A stretch of 36,136 nucleotides of DNA, taken from positions 1 through 36,136 of the forward strand of contig JANRJF010000479.1 of NCBI GenBank assembly GCA_033764095.1. Reading direction: 5' to 3'. Every line of letters starts with the position of its first letter. The stretch's first letter is position 1. A program made the translations under genes and the position numbers. The DNA is from JBDTMT01 sp033764095. Its GTDB lineage: Bacteria; Desulfobacterota; Binatia; HRBIN30; CADEER01. The notes beneath the pieces were generated by a model, which was not told where the DNA came from, did no database searches, and saw only the letters and a program-made list of their open reading frames with translations. Positions 7,882-16,808 of this stretch are shown piece after piece.

Positions 7882-8367
7882 CTAGCTGAGATCGCGCAGC
7901 TCACGATCCAGCCGCGCCTCCAACTCGCGTCCCACCGCGGCTGGAGGCACGGCGCGGTCCGCCGCCGGCGCGGGCACGCGATGGCGCACGAGCCAGGCGA
8001 TGACGAGCGCGGCTCCGCCGACGACCAGCGCCGCCGGAAGGATCCAGGCCAGCAGCCCGAGTCCGCGCGCCGCCGGCGCCGCAAGCATGCGCTCGCCGTA
8101 GCGCTCGACCAGCTCGGCGATCACCGCGTCGCGCGGCTGGCCGCCGGCCAGTCGCGCCCGGATCTGCACGCGCAGGCGCTCCGCCTCGGCGCTCGGGCAG
8201 TTCACCAGCAGCCGCCCCGGACAGAACGGGCTCATCAGCTCGCTCTCCACTGCCTGCGCATCGCGATCGATCCGCTCCGACTGCGGCGCGCCGAGCGCCA
8301 GCAGGCCGGCGCTGCACGCGATCAGCGCGAGCAGTGCGCCGCGCCCCGGCTTTGCCGAAGAATTCAT
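7882..8367 (-). CDS. ccmH: CcmH/NrfF-like cytochrome c biogenesis protein with altered Cys motif
   Basis: A 161-residue protein: N-terminal membrane segment (11-27), periplasmic helical domain with RLRVQIRARLAGGQPRDAVIAELVERYGERML typical of CcmH (NrfF, CycL) read in sections, then one transmembrane segment near 102-127 and a basic tail. CcmH reduces or holds apocytochrome c thiols for haem ligation. The usual LRCxxC site is here SPFCPGRLLVNC: Ser replaces the first cysteine, Cys49 is kept, and an extra Cys57 lies eight residues on. No other ccm gene is nearby. The ATG is the last codon-sized piece of an adjacent repeat arm, so the true start could be slightly different. The family call is fairly firm; activity with a changed motif is uncertain. 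Confidence 0.72.
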   Translation of the reverse strand: MNSSAKPGRGALLALIACSAGLLALGAPQSERIDRDAQAVESELMSPFCPGRLLVNCPSAEAERLRVQIRARLAGGQPRDAVIAELVERYGERMLAAPAARGLGLLAWILPAALVVGGAALVIAWLVRHRVPAPAADRAVPPAAVGRELEARLDRELRDLS

Positions 8368-8503
8368 TTCGGACCCCCATCCTGACCTTCCCCCGCTGTG
8401 CAGGGGAAGGAACTGAGCCGGCGCGCCGTGTAGACACAGCCTGCATGGATCCGATTCCTTCCCCCGCGCAGCGGGGGAAGGTCAGGATGGGGGTCCGAAA
8501 TGA
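8365..8503. repeat. CCCCCATCC-family inverted repeat, copy 1
   Basis: The arms at 8365-8410 and 8455-8503 are near-perfect reverse complements (CATTTCGGACCCCCATCCTG against its complement), and each arm contains its own smaller hairpin of CTTCCCCCGC type. It lies directly upstream of the ccmH-like gene, whose ATG is the outer end of the left arm. A second copy lies inside the thyX-like gene at 22444-22541. Confidence 0.85.
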
Positions 8504-8695
8504 ACCGCGCCGCCACGGGCACCACAGCCTGGCATCGACGAAACCGTACTGGACTCGAGCGCAGGCGGCGAGTGGCTCGACTGCGATACGTTGTCGCACC
8601 CCCGACCGTGACAGCGTCCGCGGCGCGTCAACGTCGCGCCGCGACACATGGAAGCCGCCGCCCTGGCGCGCCGCGGCTGCTGCGATCCGTCGTCC
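8504..8695. other. non-coding gap between repeat and argC 3' end
   Basis: I see no gene, tRNA fold or clear terminator in these 192 bases. A plus-strand frame starting at the ATG at the end of the repeat runs through here into argC antisense, but has only Arg/Ala low-complexity content. Confidence 0.45.
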
Positions 8696-9757
8696 CTACG
8701 GGTGCAGGCCGACGCCGGCGATGCCCATGTCCTCGGGCAGGCCGAGCATGCAGTTCATGTTCTGGATCGCCGAGGAGGCGGCGCCCTTGCCGAGGTTGTC
8801 GAGCGCGCCGAAGGCGACGACGCGGCGGCGGCGCTCGTCGACGTCGAGACCGATCTGCACGTGGTTGGAGCCGGCGACGGTGGCGACCGCCGGGTACGGC
8901 ACGTACTGCCAGCTCGCTTTCGGATCCTTGTCGAACGCCAGCACGCTGACGAACGGCTCGCCGCGGTAGAAGTCCTCGTACAGCGCGATGAGCTCGGCGC
9001 GCGTCACGCCCTTGGTGAGGAAGCCGTGGCAGCCGGCCAGGATGCCGCGCGTGAACGGACAGTAGTACGGCGTGAAGTGGACGATCACCTCTTCGCCGGC
9101 AATGCCGCTGAGCTCCTGCTCGATCTCGTAGGTGTGGCGGTGCTCGACGACGTTGTAGGGGAACAGGCTGTTGCCGATCTCGCTGTGATGCGTCGGCGTG
9201 CTCGGCTCGGCGCCGGCGCCGGAGGTGCCGGAGAGGCCGTCGACGACGACGCGCTCGCGGTCGATCAACTGCGCCTCGAGCAGCGGCGCCAGCGTCAGGA
9301 TGGCGGTGTAGGCGAAGCAGCCCGGGTTGGCGACCAGGCGGGCGCGGCGGATCGCGTCGCGATGCAGCTCGGTGGCGCCGTACGGCGCCTCGCCGACCAG
9401 CTCCCAGCAGGTGTGCTGCGCCTTGTAGACGCGCTCGAACGTCTCGCGGTCCTTGAGGCGGAAGTCGGAGCCGATGTCGATCACCTTGGCGCCGCGCTCC
9501 AGGTAGGTGGGGGCCTTGAGCATCGACTCGCGCGACGGCGTGCAGAGGAAGACCACGTCCGCCGCGCCGGCCTCTTCCTCGCGGATGAACTGCAGGCCGC
9601 GGCCGACCAGGTTGCGATGGATGGTGTCGAGCCGCTTGTCGCCGCGCGAGGTCACCCAGGCGATGCGCGCGCGCGGATGATTGAGCAGCAGGCGCATGAG
9701 CTCGCCGCCCGAGTAGCCCGAGCCGCCGACGATGCCGATCTGGAAGGTGTCGCTCAC
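8696..9757 (-). CDS. argC: N-acetyl-gamma-glutamyl-phosphate reductase
   Basis: A 353-residue NADPH-dependent reductase that converts N-acetylglutamyl phosphate to the semialdehyde, third step of arginine (ornithine) synthesis, cytosolic. Seen: nucleotide-binding GGSGYSG at 11-17, the IGSDFRLKD segment, catalytic Cys147 in ANPGCFAYTA, the GLSGTSGAG loop, catalytic His in HRHTYEIEQEL, and AGSNHVQIG near the end. Length is usual for the common form. It is a single gene here, with no other arg gene in the window. The LysY homologue of LysW-dependent lysine synthesis has similar motifs and cannot be fully excluded, but no lysW is near. Confidence 0.93.
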   Translation of the reverse strand: MSDTFQIGIVGGSGYSGGELMRLLLNHPRARIAWVTSRGDKRLDTIHRNLVGRGLQFIREEEAGAADVVFLCTPSRESMLKAPTYLERGAKVIDIGSDFRLKDRETFERVYKAQHTCWELVGEAPYGATELHRDAIRRARLVANPGCFAYTAILTLAPLLEAQLIDRERVVVDGLSGTSGAGAEPSTPTHHSEIGNSLFPYNVVEHRHTYEIEQELSGIAGEEVIVHFTPYYCPFTRGILAGCHGFLTKGVTRAELIALYEDFYRGEPFVSVLAFDKDPKASWQYVPYPAVATVAGSNHVQIGLDVDERRRRVVAFGALDNLGKGAASSAIQNMNCMLGLPEDMGIAGVGLHP

Positions 9758-9768
9758 GAGAACTCCTA

Positions 9769-9940
9769 AGCTGTCAGCTTTCAGCCATCAGCTGTCAGCT
9801 ATGATGAACGAGGAATTGTCTCAGTGCCCTAGCGCGCGCAGCCGGCAGGGACAAACAGGGTCATCGGCATTCGCCGATTGTCGTGTTTTTCCGGCTGAGA
9901 GCTGATGGCTGATAGCTGAGGGCTGAAGGCTGACAGCTGT
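9769..9940. repeat. AGCTGTC 7-base-word inverted repeat
   Basis: The left arm (9769-9800) reads as successive 7-base words AGCTGTC, AGCTTTC, AGCCATC, AGCTGTC; the right arm (9893-9940) holds about seven inverted words of type AGCTGAT or GGCTGAG. They are separated by about 90 bases that contain a small hairpin ATCGGC-ATTC-GCCGAT at 9863-9878. It fills the gap between the membrane-protein gene stop and the argC start. Confidence 0.85.
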
Positions 9941-9941
9941 C

Positions 9942-10769
9942 TCACTGCAGCTTCCGTTGCGCGGCGAGGCGCCAGACGCGGCCGAAGGCGCGCAGCCAGA
10001 GGAACAGCTCCCCCCAGAGGATCGACCAGGTGAGGCCGATCAGCTCGGTGAGCGGCAGGGCGAGGCCGATGGCCTGGTAGAGCGCCCACAGCCCCAGGCC
10101 GCTGCCCTGCAGCAGCAGCGCCAGCGCGAAGGCGCGCTCGCCGCCGAAGCCAACGAAGCCGAGCGCCCAGCGGTACGAGGCGATGGCGCCGCTGCCGCTC
10201 AGGGCGGCGCGGATGCGCGCCTGGTCGTGCGCGGCGATCAGCCAGGCGGTGCCGAGCAGCCAGAGCGCGGCAGCGAGGCCGCCGATCCATTCCCACACGT
10301 GCGCGGTGAACGAGTCCTGCGTCAGCCGCATGAGCCCCCAGGCGGCGCCGCCGATCAGCAGGCTCCAGGTCAGCCAGACGCAGACGCCGATGCCGAACAG
10401 GCGCGCCATCACCGGCGCCAGTTGCGCGCCGCGCCGCCAGAAGCCGTCGCCGCTCGGCAGCACGGCGGCGACGATGACGCCGTCGAGCCACCACCACAGC
10501 ACCGTGTGCCCGACCGCCAGCACCGCCGCCAGCACCAGCAGCATGCGCAGCCCCTCGCGATGGTGCGCCCAGAGATCGATCAGCACCTGCACGTCGACGT
10601 GATGCAGCAGCGACTTGGTCGCCATCGCGCCGTCGAGCGCGTCGCCCAGCCACGTCGCGCCGGCCAGCGCGAAAGCGACCCCGAACGCCGCCGTGATCAG
10701 CCAGAGGATGCTGATCAGCGCCCAGCGCGACAGCGCCAGGCGGGCGCCGGCGAGGTAGGCGGCGATCAT
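9942..10769 (-). CDS. polytopic membrane protein of unknown function
   Basis: A 275-residue hydrophobic protein with about six predicted membrane segments (roughly 15-40, 75-100, 118-145, 155-182, 205-232 and 235-258), rich in Trp, Leu and Ala. I recognise no motif or family. It starts 16 bases after the M1 peptidase stop on the same strand and is probably the last gene of the string cytochrome c, cytochrome c', peptidase, membrane protein. It may help the peptidase or be unrelated; no function is claimed. Confidence 0.75.
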   Translation of the reverse strand: MIAAYLAGARLALSRWALISILWLITAAFGVAFALAGATWLGDALDGAMATKSLLHHVDVQVLIDLWAHHREGLRMLLVLAAVLAVGHTVLWWWLDGVIVAAVLPSGDGFWRRGAQLAPVMARLFGIGVCVWLTWSLLIGGAAWGLMRLTQDSFTAHVWEWIGGLAAALWLLGTAWLIAAHDQARIRAALSGSGAIASYRWALGFVGFGGERAFALALLLQGSGLGLWALYQAIGLALPLTELIGLTWSILWGELFLWLRAFGRVWRLAAQRKLQ

Positions 10770-10785
10770 CGACGCCCCAGGAGAA

Positions 10786-12699
10786 TCACAGCCCGCTCAG
10801 CCCCATCAGCGCGCTCTGCAGCCAGATCCCCCAGCGCGCGGCGAGGCGCCAGATGCCGCGCGTGCCGGGGTCGCGCAGCCGCGAGTTGTTGAGCCAGTCG
10901 GCGTCGAGCGGCAGCCGGTGGTCGGGATCGACGATCGCGTACGACGCCTGGCGCGTGCTGACCGCGTCGATGCGGTACCAGCGGCTCTGCCCGTCCCAGG
11001 TCTCGCGCGTCTGGCTGCCGTCGTCGTAGGCGACCAGGATCTCGACCGGCAGGCGCACCTCGCCGCGGCGCTCGACGACGATCTCGCTGCGGAAGCGCGC
11101 CGGCTCGGGCGGCGGCACCTCGCCGCCCGGCCGCGGCGCCGGCGTCGGCACGCGCCGTACGTCGACGCGCGCCACGGCGTAGTCGAGCGTGCCGGTGCCG
11201 TCGAGCAGCTGGTCGAGCACCGGCGTCACCGCCGGCCCCAGGCTGTTGGCGAGGCTGGCGCGCAGGTCGGCGCCGGTCGGCTGGCGGAAGCGCCACAGCC
11301 GCGCGTAGTCGCCGAGCGCGGCGAGCAGCGGATCGGCGCCGAAGAGGCCGGCAACGGTGCCGAGCACCAGCGCCGTCTTGTTGTACGCGGTGGCCACGTA
11401 GCTGTCGCGATCGAGCATGCGGAACGACGCGGTGGTCACCGGATCCCAGCGCCCGTCCTCCAGGTACGACCAGCGCGCCAGCGCGGTCGAGTCGACCTGC
11501 AGGCCGAGCCAGTCGACGTAGCTGCCCGGCCCGTAGGTGGCGTCCATGATGCGCCCCTCGACGTAGCGATTGATGCCCTCGTCGAGCCACGGCTCCTCGA
11601 CTTCGTCGCTGGCGACGATGCCGTACCACCACTGGTGGCCGAGCTCGTGGATGGTCACCACCTCCGGCAGGCGCACGCCGGCCGGCAACCAGCGCGAGGT
11701 GCCGACGGTGACCAGCATGGGGTATTCCATGCCGCCGGCGCCGCGCGCGCCGGGACCGGGGTCGACGACGGTGAGCGCCGGGTACGGATACGGCTCGATC
11801 CATTCGGCGTAGCGCTCGAGCGCGACGCGGGTGGCGTCGAGGTAGCGCGCGGCGTGCAGGCGATGGTGCGGTTGGACCAGCAGGCGCACCGGCACGCCGG
11901 CAATGGTGCGGTCGATGACCTGGAAGCGCGGATCGGCGACCCAGGCGAAGTCGTGCACCGCCTCGGCGTGGACCTCGATGGTCTTGCTGCCGTCGCCGTT
12001 GTCGTGCGTCGCGGTGGCGACGCCGGTGTGGCCGACGACGAACGCGGCCGGCACGGTGAGCGACACGTCCCAGGTGGCGAAGTCGGCGAAGAACTCGCTG
12101 GCGGCATGGAACTGGTGCGCACGCCAGGCGCCGGCGCGAAACGCCGCCAGCTTGGGAAACCACTGCGCGACGACGAAGAACGGGCCGGCGTGGCCGGTGC
12201 GCAGCAGCACGCGCGGCAGCGAGGCGACGAAGTCGATGTCGAGCTCGACCGCCTCGCGCGCGCCGAGCGGGCGCGGCAGCGGCACCCGCGCCAGCGTGCG
12301 GTCGTCGGGATTGCCGTCGTCGGGGCGGACGTACTCCAGCGCCGCCAGGCGATCGCGGCCGTCGACGCGCAGCGTGGCGAGGTCGATGCGCCCGCCGCCG
12401 TCCGGGTGGCGCTCCAGCCAGCTGTCGAGCCGCAGCTCGGTCATCAGGGTGGTGCGGTTGCTGTCGAAGCCGTTGAGGTAGAGGTGGAGCAGCAGCGCGT
12501 CGACCGGGGCGCCGCCGGGATGCACCCAGCGCGCGTGCAGATGGCCGGTGACGGTGCGCGCCTCGGGATCGAGGCGCGCGTCGATGCGGTAGGTGAGGCC
12601 GGGCGCGGTCGGCGCCGTCGCGCCGGCGCCGGACGCCGCGAGCAGGCACGCGACCAGGAGCGCCAGCCGCAGGGCCGGCGCTCCTGGCGCGCGGATCAC
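10786..12699 (-). CDS. secreted M1-family zinc metallopeptidase
   Basis: A gluzincin aminopeptidase-like protein of 637 residues from the GTG at 12699, which overlaps the stop of the cytochrome gene (GTGA). That start is preferred because it gives a normal signal peptide (LRLALLVACLLAASGAGATA). The zinc site is HELGHQWWYG (His351, Glu352, His355) with the third ligand Glu374 in WLDEGINRYVEG; the substrate motif GMEYP is at about 323-327. N-terminal beta-rich domain, central thermolysin-like domain and a C-terminal domain are present; the end (WRLAARWGIWLQSALMGLSGL, read as two parts) may be a membrane-associated helix. It probably trims peptides in the periplasm or at the surface. Coupling to cytochrome genes is unusual but its meaning is unclear. 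Confidence 0.86.
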   Translation of the reverse strand: MIRAPGAPALRLALLVACLLAASGAGATAPTAPGLTYRIDARLDPEARTVTGHLHARWVHPGGAPVDALLLHLYLNGFDSNRTTLMTELRLDSWLERHPDGGGRIDLATLRVDGRDRLAALEYVRPDDGNPDDRTLARVPLPRPLGAREAVELDIDFVASLPRVLLRTGHAGPFFVVAQWFPKLAAFRAGAWRAHQFHAASEFFADFATWDVSLTVPAAFVVGHTGVATATHDNGDGSKTIEVHAEAVHDFAWVADPRFQVIDRTIAGVPVRLLVQPHHRLHAARYLDATRVALERYAEWIEPYPYPALTVVDPGPGARGAGGMEYPMLVTVGTSRWLPAGVRLPEVVTIHELGHQWWYGIVASDEVEEPWLDEGINRYVEGRIMDATYGPGSYVDWLGLQVDSTALARWSYLEDGRWDPVTTASFRMLDRDSYVATAYNKTALVLGTVAGLFGADPLLAALGDYARLWRFRQPTGADLRASLANSLGPAVTPVLDQLLDGTGTLDYAVARVDVRRVPTPAPRPGGEVPPPEPARFRSEIVVERRGEVRLPVEILVAYDDGSQTRETWDGQSRWYRIDAVSTRQASYAIVDPDHRLPLDADWLNNSRLRDPGTRGIWRLAARWGIWLQSALMGLSGL

Positions 12700-13175
12700 T
12701 TCTTCTTGTCGGGCGGTTTGCGGAACTGGTCGTGGCAGCTCTTGCACGTCGCGGTCAGCTTGTTGACCTTGCCCTTGAGGTTCTCGTCGTCCTCGGCGCC
12801 GGCGGCCTTCTGCAGCGAGGCAGCCTGATCCTCCAACTGCTTGGCCAGGGCGGTGAACTTGTCCCAGTTGGTCCAGATCGCCGGCAGCGCGCGCGACTTC
12901 GGATCGGTGCTGCCCTGCGGGAAGAGCGACGGAATGCGGTGCGCCGACATGGCGATGGCGCCGGCAGCGCGCTGAATCACCTCGGTGTCGAAGCCCTCGG
13001 AGCCGAGATCGAACGCTTCATTGATGTTCTCGACCTGGTCGCCCAGGTCTTCCATCATCCAGTGCCGATCCTTGATCGGCCCGGGCGGCAGGTCGTCGTG
13101 CGCGGTTGCCGCCACCGGGCTCAGCGTCGCCAGACCAACCGCCAGACTCGCCAGCCACCTCGCCGTGCTACGCAT
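12696..13175 (-). CDS. cytochrome c' / c556-type monohaem protein
   Basis: A 159-residue exported protein with a cleavable signal (residues 1-25, VAATA), a predicted four-helix body and a single haem site near the C-terminus, CKSCH at 144-148. A C-terminal CXXCH after a helical bundle is the mark of the cytochrome c'/c556 class, which binds NO or passes electrons in the periplasm. The tail KPPDKKK is strongly basic. The ATG at 13175 has a strong GGGAGGAG site just before it. It lies 56 bases after the di-haem cytochrome gene and overlaps the peptidase gene start by four bases. Confidence 0.85.
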   Translation of the reverse strand: MRSTARWLASLAVGLATLSPVAATAHDDLPPGPIKDRHWMMEDLGDQVENINEAFDLGSEGFDTEVIQRAAGAIAMSAHRIPSLFPQGSTDPKSRALPAIWTNWDKFTALAKQLEDQAASLQKAAGAEDDENLKGKVNKLTATCKSCHDQFRKPPDKKK

Positions 13176-13231
13176 CGCTCCTCCCTTCGGATGTCCGTCC
13201 GCAGTCCCCCCCGGACGCGGTCGCCGGGCAC

Positions 13232-14089
13232 TCAGTCGCCGACTTCGTGCCGTATCGGCGGCACGGTTTTCAAGTATTTTGCGATCGAGCGCAACTCCGA
13301 TTCGGGCAGGTTCTTGTAGCCCGGCCCGCCGCCGATGCCGTCGACCACCTCCGCCATGAGCCCCTGGACGTTGTCGTAGTTCGGCATGAAGCCGCTGCGC
13401 AGCACGCCGACGTAGTGGTTCTCGGCCCACTTGCCGACGCCGGTCGCCTTGTCGGGCGTGATGTTCGGCACCGGCCGCCCGTCGGGGCCGTCGTTGGTGC
13501 CCGCCAGGTACAGGCTGTTGTCGAGCGCGCCGAGCCGCGTGCGCGGGGTGTGGCAGTCGCCGCAGATGGCGACGTGGTCGACCCAGTAGTGGCCGCGCGC
13601 CACCGGATCCTCCGGCGCGGCCGCCGGCGGGGTCACGCTCGGCGCGAACATCCACTGCCAGGCCCGGTAGGCGAGGCGCGGGAACGGCAGCGTCACCTTG
13701 GCGGCCGGCACCTGGCGCGACACCGGCGGCAGCGTGCGCAGGTAGGCGACCAGATCGCGCACGTCGGCGTCCGACATGCCGGCGTACTGGTAGTACGGCA
13801 TCACCGGCGCCTCGATCGAGCCGTGCCGCGTGCGCCCCTCGCGAATCGCGGCGATGATCTCGTCGTCGGTCCAGTCGCCGATGCCGGTCTCGCGGTCGGG
13901 CGTGATGTTCGGCCCGTAGAAGGTGCCGAACGGCGTCGGCAACTCGCGCCCGCCCGCCCCCACCGGCCCGTCGCTGGTGGTGTGGCAGCCGCAGCCGCCG
14001 GCCATGGCGAAGATCATGAAGCCGCGCGTCGGGTCGCCGGCGGCAAACGCCGGCGCGGCGACCAAGAAGAAAAGAAGGAACTTCACCAC
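13232..14089 (-). CDS. exported cytochrome c with one normal and one CXCH haem motif
   Basis: A two-domain cytochrome c of about 285 residues. The first domain has GGCGCHTT, in which only one residue separates the cysteines (CXCH); the second has a normal CGDCH. Each domain has NITPD and further Met residues for axial ligation (for example MPYYQY and FMPNYDN), as in electron-transfer subunits related to alcohol dehydrogenase cytochromes. The reading frame extends upstream to 14182, but that part is encoded by a repeat and reads like noise; the signal peptide begins at the tandem GTG codons 14089/14086 (VVKFLLFFLVAAPAFA). Thus the start codon lies inside the repeat arm and has no ribosome-binding site. 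It heads the cytochrome and peptidase string. Confidence 0.8.
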   Translation of the reverse strand: MVKFLLFFLVAAPAFAAGDPTRGFMIFAMAGGCGCHTTSDGPVGAGGRELPTPFGTFYGPNITPDRETGIGDWTDDEIIAAIREGRTRHGSIEAPVMPYYQYAGMSDADVRDLVAYLRTLPPVSRQVPAAKVTLPFPRLAYRAWQWMFAPSVTPPAAAPEDPVARGHYWVDHVAICGDCHTPRTRLGALDNSLYLAGTNDGPDGRPVPNITPDKATGVGKWAENHYVGVLRSGFMPNYDNVQGLMAEVVDGIGGGPGYKNLPESELRSIAKYLKTVPPIRHEVGD

Positions 14090-14174
14090 AGAGGCACGGA
14101 GGCAGGGAGGCCGGACGAGAATTGCGAAAGGTCTTGGTGTGACTCTGTGTCTCGGTGTCTCTGTGGTGAAGTCT

Positions 14175-14177
<3 letters not shown>
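14081..14177. repeat. CACAGAG-family inverted repeat, copy 2 (over a start codon)
   Basis: The arms CTTCACCACAGAGGCACGGA and GTGTCTCTGTGGTGAAG are inverted copies around a 40-base centre. One end contains the GTG start codons of the cytochrome gene, the other end touches the ychF stop codon (14175-14177). Confidence 0.85.
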
Positions 14178-15218
<1,041 letters not shown>

Positions 15219-15219
15219 C

Positions 15220-15696
15220 TCAGTACACCCACGCGCCCTTGGTGTAGCGGAAGATCTCCGTCACCTCGGTGGCGTCCACGATGGTCGGCTGCGCCTGCTC
15301 GGCCTCGGGCTTGGTCGCGCCGGCCTTCTCGTACACGAACTCCTTGTACACGATGGTCGCCACCGGCGTGCCGTTCGACGATCGCTCCTTCATGATGCAG
15401 TCGTATTCCTTGCTGTAGCCGACGTACTGGCCGGCCATGCCGGTACCCTTCGCCTGCCACTTGATGCCGCGCGTATTGTCGCGCTCGCGCGTCTCCAGGA
15501 AGCCCATCCATTTGCGGCAGAATGCCTTGAGGTCCTCGGCGATCTTCTCGTCGCTGGCCCCGGGCGCGGCGGCGGCGGGCTTCGCCTTGGCTTTGTCGGC
15601 GGCCAGCGCCGGATGGGCGCCGAACGGAGCGGCACACGCGAGCCCCACCGCGAGGAGCAGCCACCGCATCCCCGTCCTCACCAGCTGTCTGCGCAT
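15220..15696 (-). CDS. small secreted protein of unknown function, coupled to ychF
   Basis: A 158-residue exported protein. The ATG at 15696 has a GGGAGG site seven bases before it; a signal peptide (about 1-33, ending HPALA) is followed by a Lys/Ala/Pro linker and a compact domain with FCRKWMGFLETRERDN, two cysteines (one in FCRKW, one in EYDCIMKE) and many aromatic residues, ending in TKGAWVY. The two cysteines may form a disulfide. I do not recognise the family. It is directly upstream of ychF with one base between stop and start. Confidence 0.7.
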   Translation of the reverse strand: MRRQLVRTGMRWLLLAVGLACAAPFGAHPALAADKAKAKPAAAAPGASDEKIAEDLKAFCRKWMGFLETRERDNTRGIKWQAKGTGMAGQYVGYSKEYDCIMKERSSNGTPVATIVYKEFVYEKAGATKPEAEQAQPTIVDATEVTEIFRYTKGAWVY

Positions 15697-15827
15697 CGTG
15701 AATCCTCCCTCGTCCGCCGCAGGGCAGCGCACCGCCTACACGGAATCCCCCGGCCGGTAAAGCCGTCACCCGGGCTGCCTGGCAGCATCCAACGCCGGGC
15801 GAAATGCGCAATCCCAACCCGCCCGCT

Positions 15828-16646
15828 TCACGCCTTGCCGAGCCGCGGCGCGGCGGGATGGTCGGGGGGAATGGCGAAGGGCCGCTTGGCGCGCGAGGGC
15901 ATGATGCCGTGCGCGGCGCGCAGCTCGACCATGCCGACGTTGTGACCGGTGTAGGCGGGCGGCTGGCGCAGCATCCAGAGGATGCCCTCGGCCGGCACCG
16001 CGGTCGGCTCCCAGTCGTCGTGGTCGAGGTCCGGCAGATTGGCGACGAAGCCCTCCGACGCCACCGGTACGTCGATGCGGAAGGTGTTGACCGCGACGCC
16101 GTGCGGGCGCAGCTGCTCGGCGCAGTCGATGGTGAAGCGCTCCATCGCCGCTTTCGACATGCCGTAGGCCATGAGGCCGGGCACCGCGAACAGCGCCGCG
16201 GCGGACGAGATGTTGATCACCGCGCCATCGCGACGCGCGCGCATGTCGGCGACCGCCAGCTGCGTCGCCTGCACGACCGCGCGCAGGTTGACCGCCATGA
16301 TCAGGTCGTAGCGCTTCATCGGCAGCGCCAGGTCGCCGGGGAAGGTGATGGCGGCGTTGTTGACCAGGATGTCGAGGCGGCCGAAGTGCGCGATGGTGCG
16401 CCGCACCATGCGCTCGACCTCGGCCTCGACCGCCAGGTTGGTCGGCACCGCCAGGCCACGCCGGCCGGTCGCCTCGACCGCCTGCACGGTCTCGTCGATG
16501 GTGCCCGGCAGCGGCAGCGGATTCGCCGCCGTGGCCCGCGCCGCGCAGGCGACGTCGGCCCCCGCCTGTGCCAGCGCGATCGCCACCGCGCGCCCCACCC
16601 CCCGGCTGGCGCCGGTGACCAACGCGACCTTGCCCGCGATCTCCAT
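15828..16646 (-). CDS. short-chain dehydrogenase/reductase
   Basis: A classical SDR of 272 residues from the ATG at 16646 (MEIAGKVALV); an open extension to 16784 is encoded by a repeat and is rejected. Seen: TGASRGVG cofactor loop (11-18), NNAA (97-100), and the catalytic Ser148, Tyr161 and Lys165 (AYGMSK). The C-terminus is longer than in minimal SDRs and ends in a basic, Pro-rich stretch. It oxidises or reduces an alcohol/carbonyl with NAD(P); substrate unknown. It stands alone, divergent from the haem surface-protein genes. Confidence 0.85.
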   Translation of the reverse strand: MEIAGKVALVTGASRGVGRAVAIALAQAGADVACAARATAANPLPLPGTIDETVQAVEATGRRGLAVPTNLAVEAEVERMVRRTIAHFGRLDILVNNAAITFPGDLALPMKRYDLIMAVNLRAVVQATQLAVADMRARRDGAVINISSAAALFAVPGLMAYGMSKAAMERFTIDCAEQLRPHGVAVNTFRIDVPVASEGFVANLPDLDHDDWEPTAVPAEGILWMLRQPPAYTGHNVGMVELRAAHGIMPSRAKRPFAIPPDHPAAPRLGKA

Positions 16647-16699
16647 CCCCGGCGTTTCGCATCCGGCTGGCGCCGCTGCAAGAAAATCGAACACTACGG

Positions 16700-16759
16700 C
16701 ACCACGACACAACGACACCACGCCGCCGCTGTGTCGTTGTGTCGCCGTGTCGTGGTGTC
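16700..16759. repeat. ACGACACA-family inverted repeat, copy 1 (divergent gap)
   Basis: The left arm has 8-base words ACCACGAC and ACAACGAC, the right arm GTGTCGTT, GTGTCGCC and GTGTCGTG, with only about 12 bases between. It lies between the divergent SDR and surface-protein genes, 50 bases from each start. A second copy is at 29260-29326. Confidence 0.85.
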
Positions 16760-16808
16760 CATGCAAAGTTTGCGACAACCCCAACCTTCAGCCAGAGTCA
16801 GAAGTCGC

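Noticed and set aside
9863..9890. Hairpin ATCGGC-ATTC-GCCGAT followed by a T-run, resembling a plus-strand terminator
   Set aside because: No plus-strand gene lies upstream; on the minus strand the T-run is on the wrong side. It is probably part of the centre of the AGCTGTC element.
10918..12828. Long plus-strand open frame opposite the M1 peptidase
   Set aside because: No recognisable motif, and the minus strand has the complete zinc site and a signal peptide.
16647..16784. N-terminal extension of the SDR at 15828-16646
   Set aside because: Encoded by the ACGACACA repeat; the SDR fold begins at the ATG at 16646.
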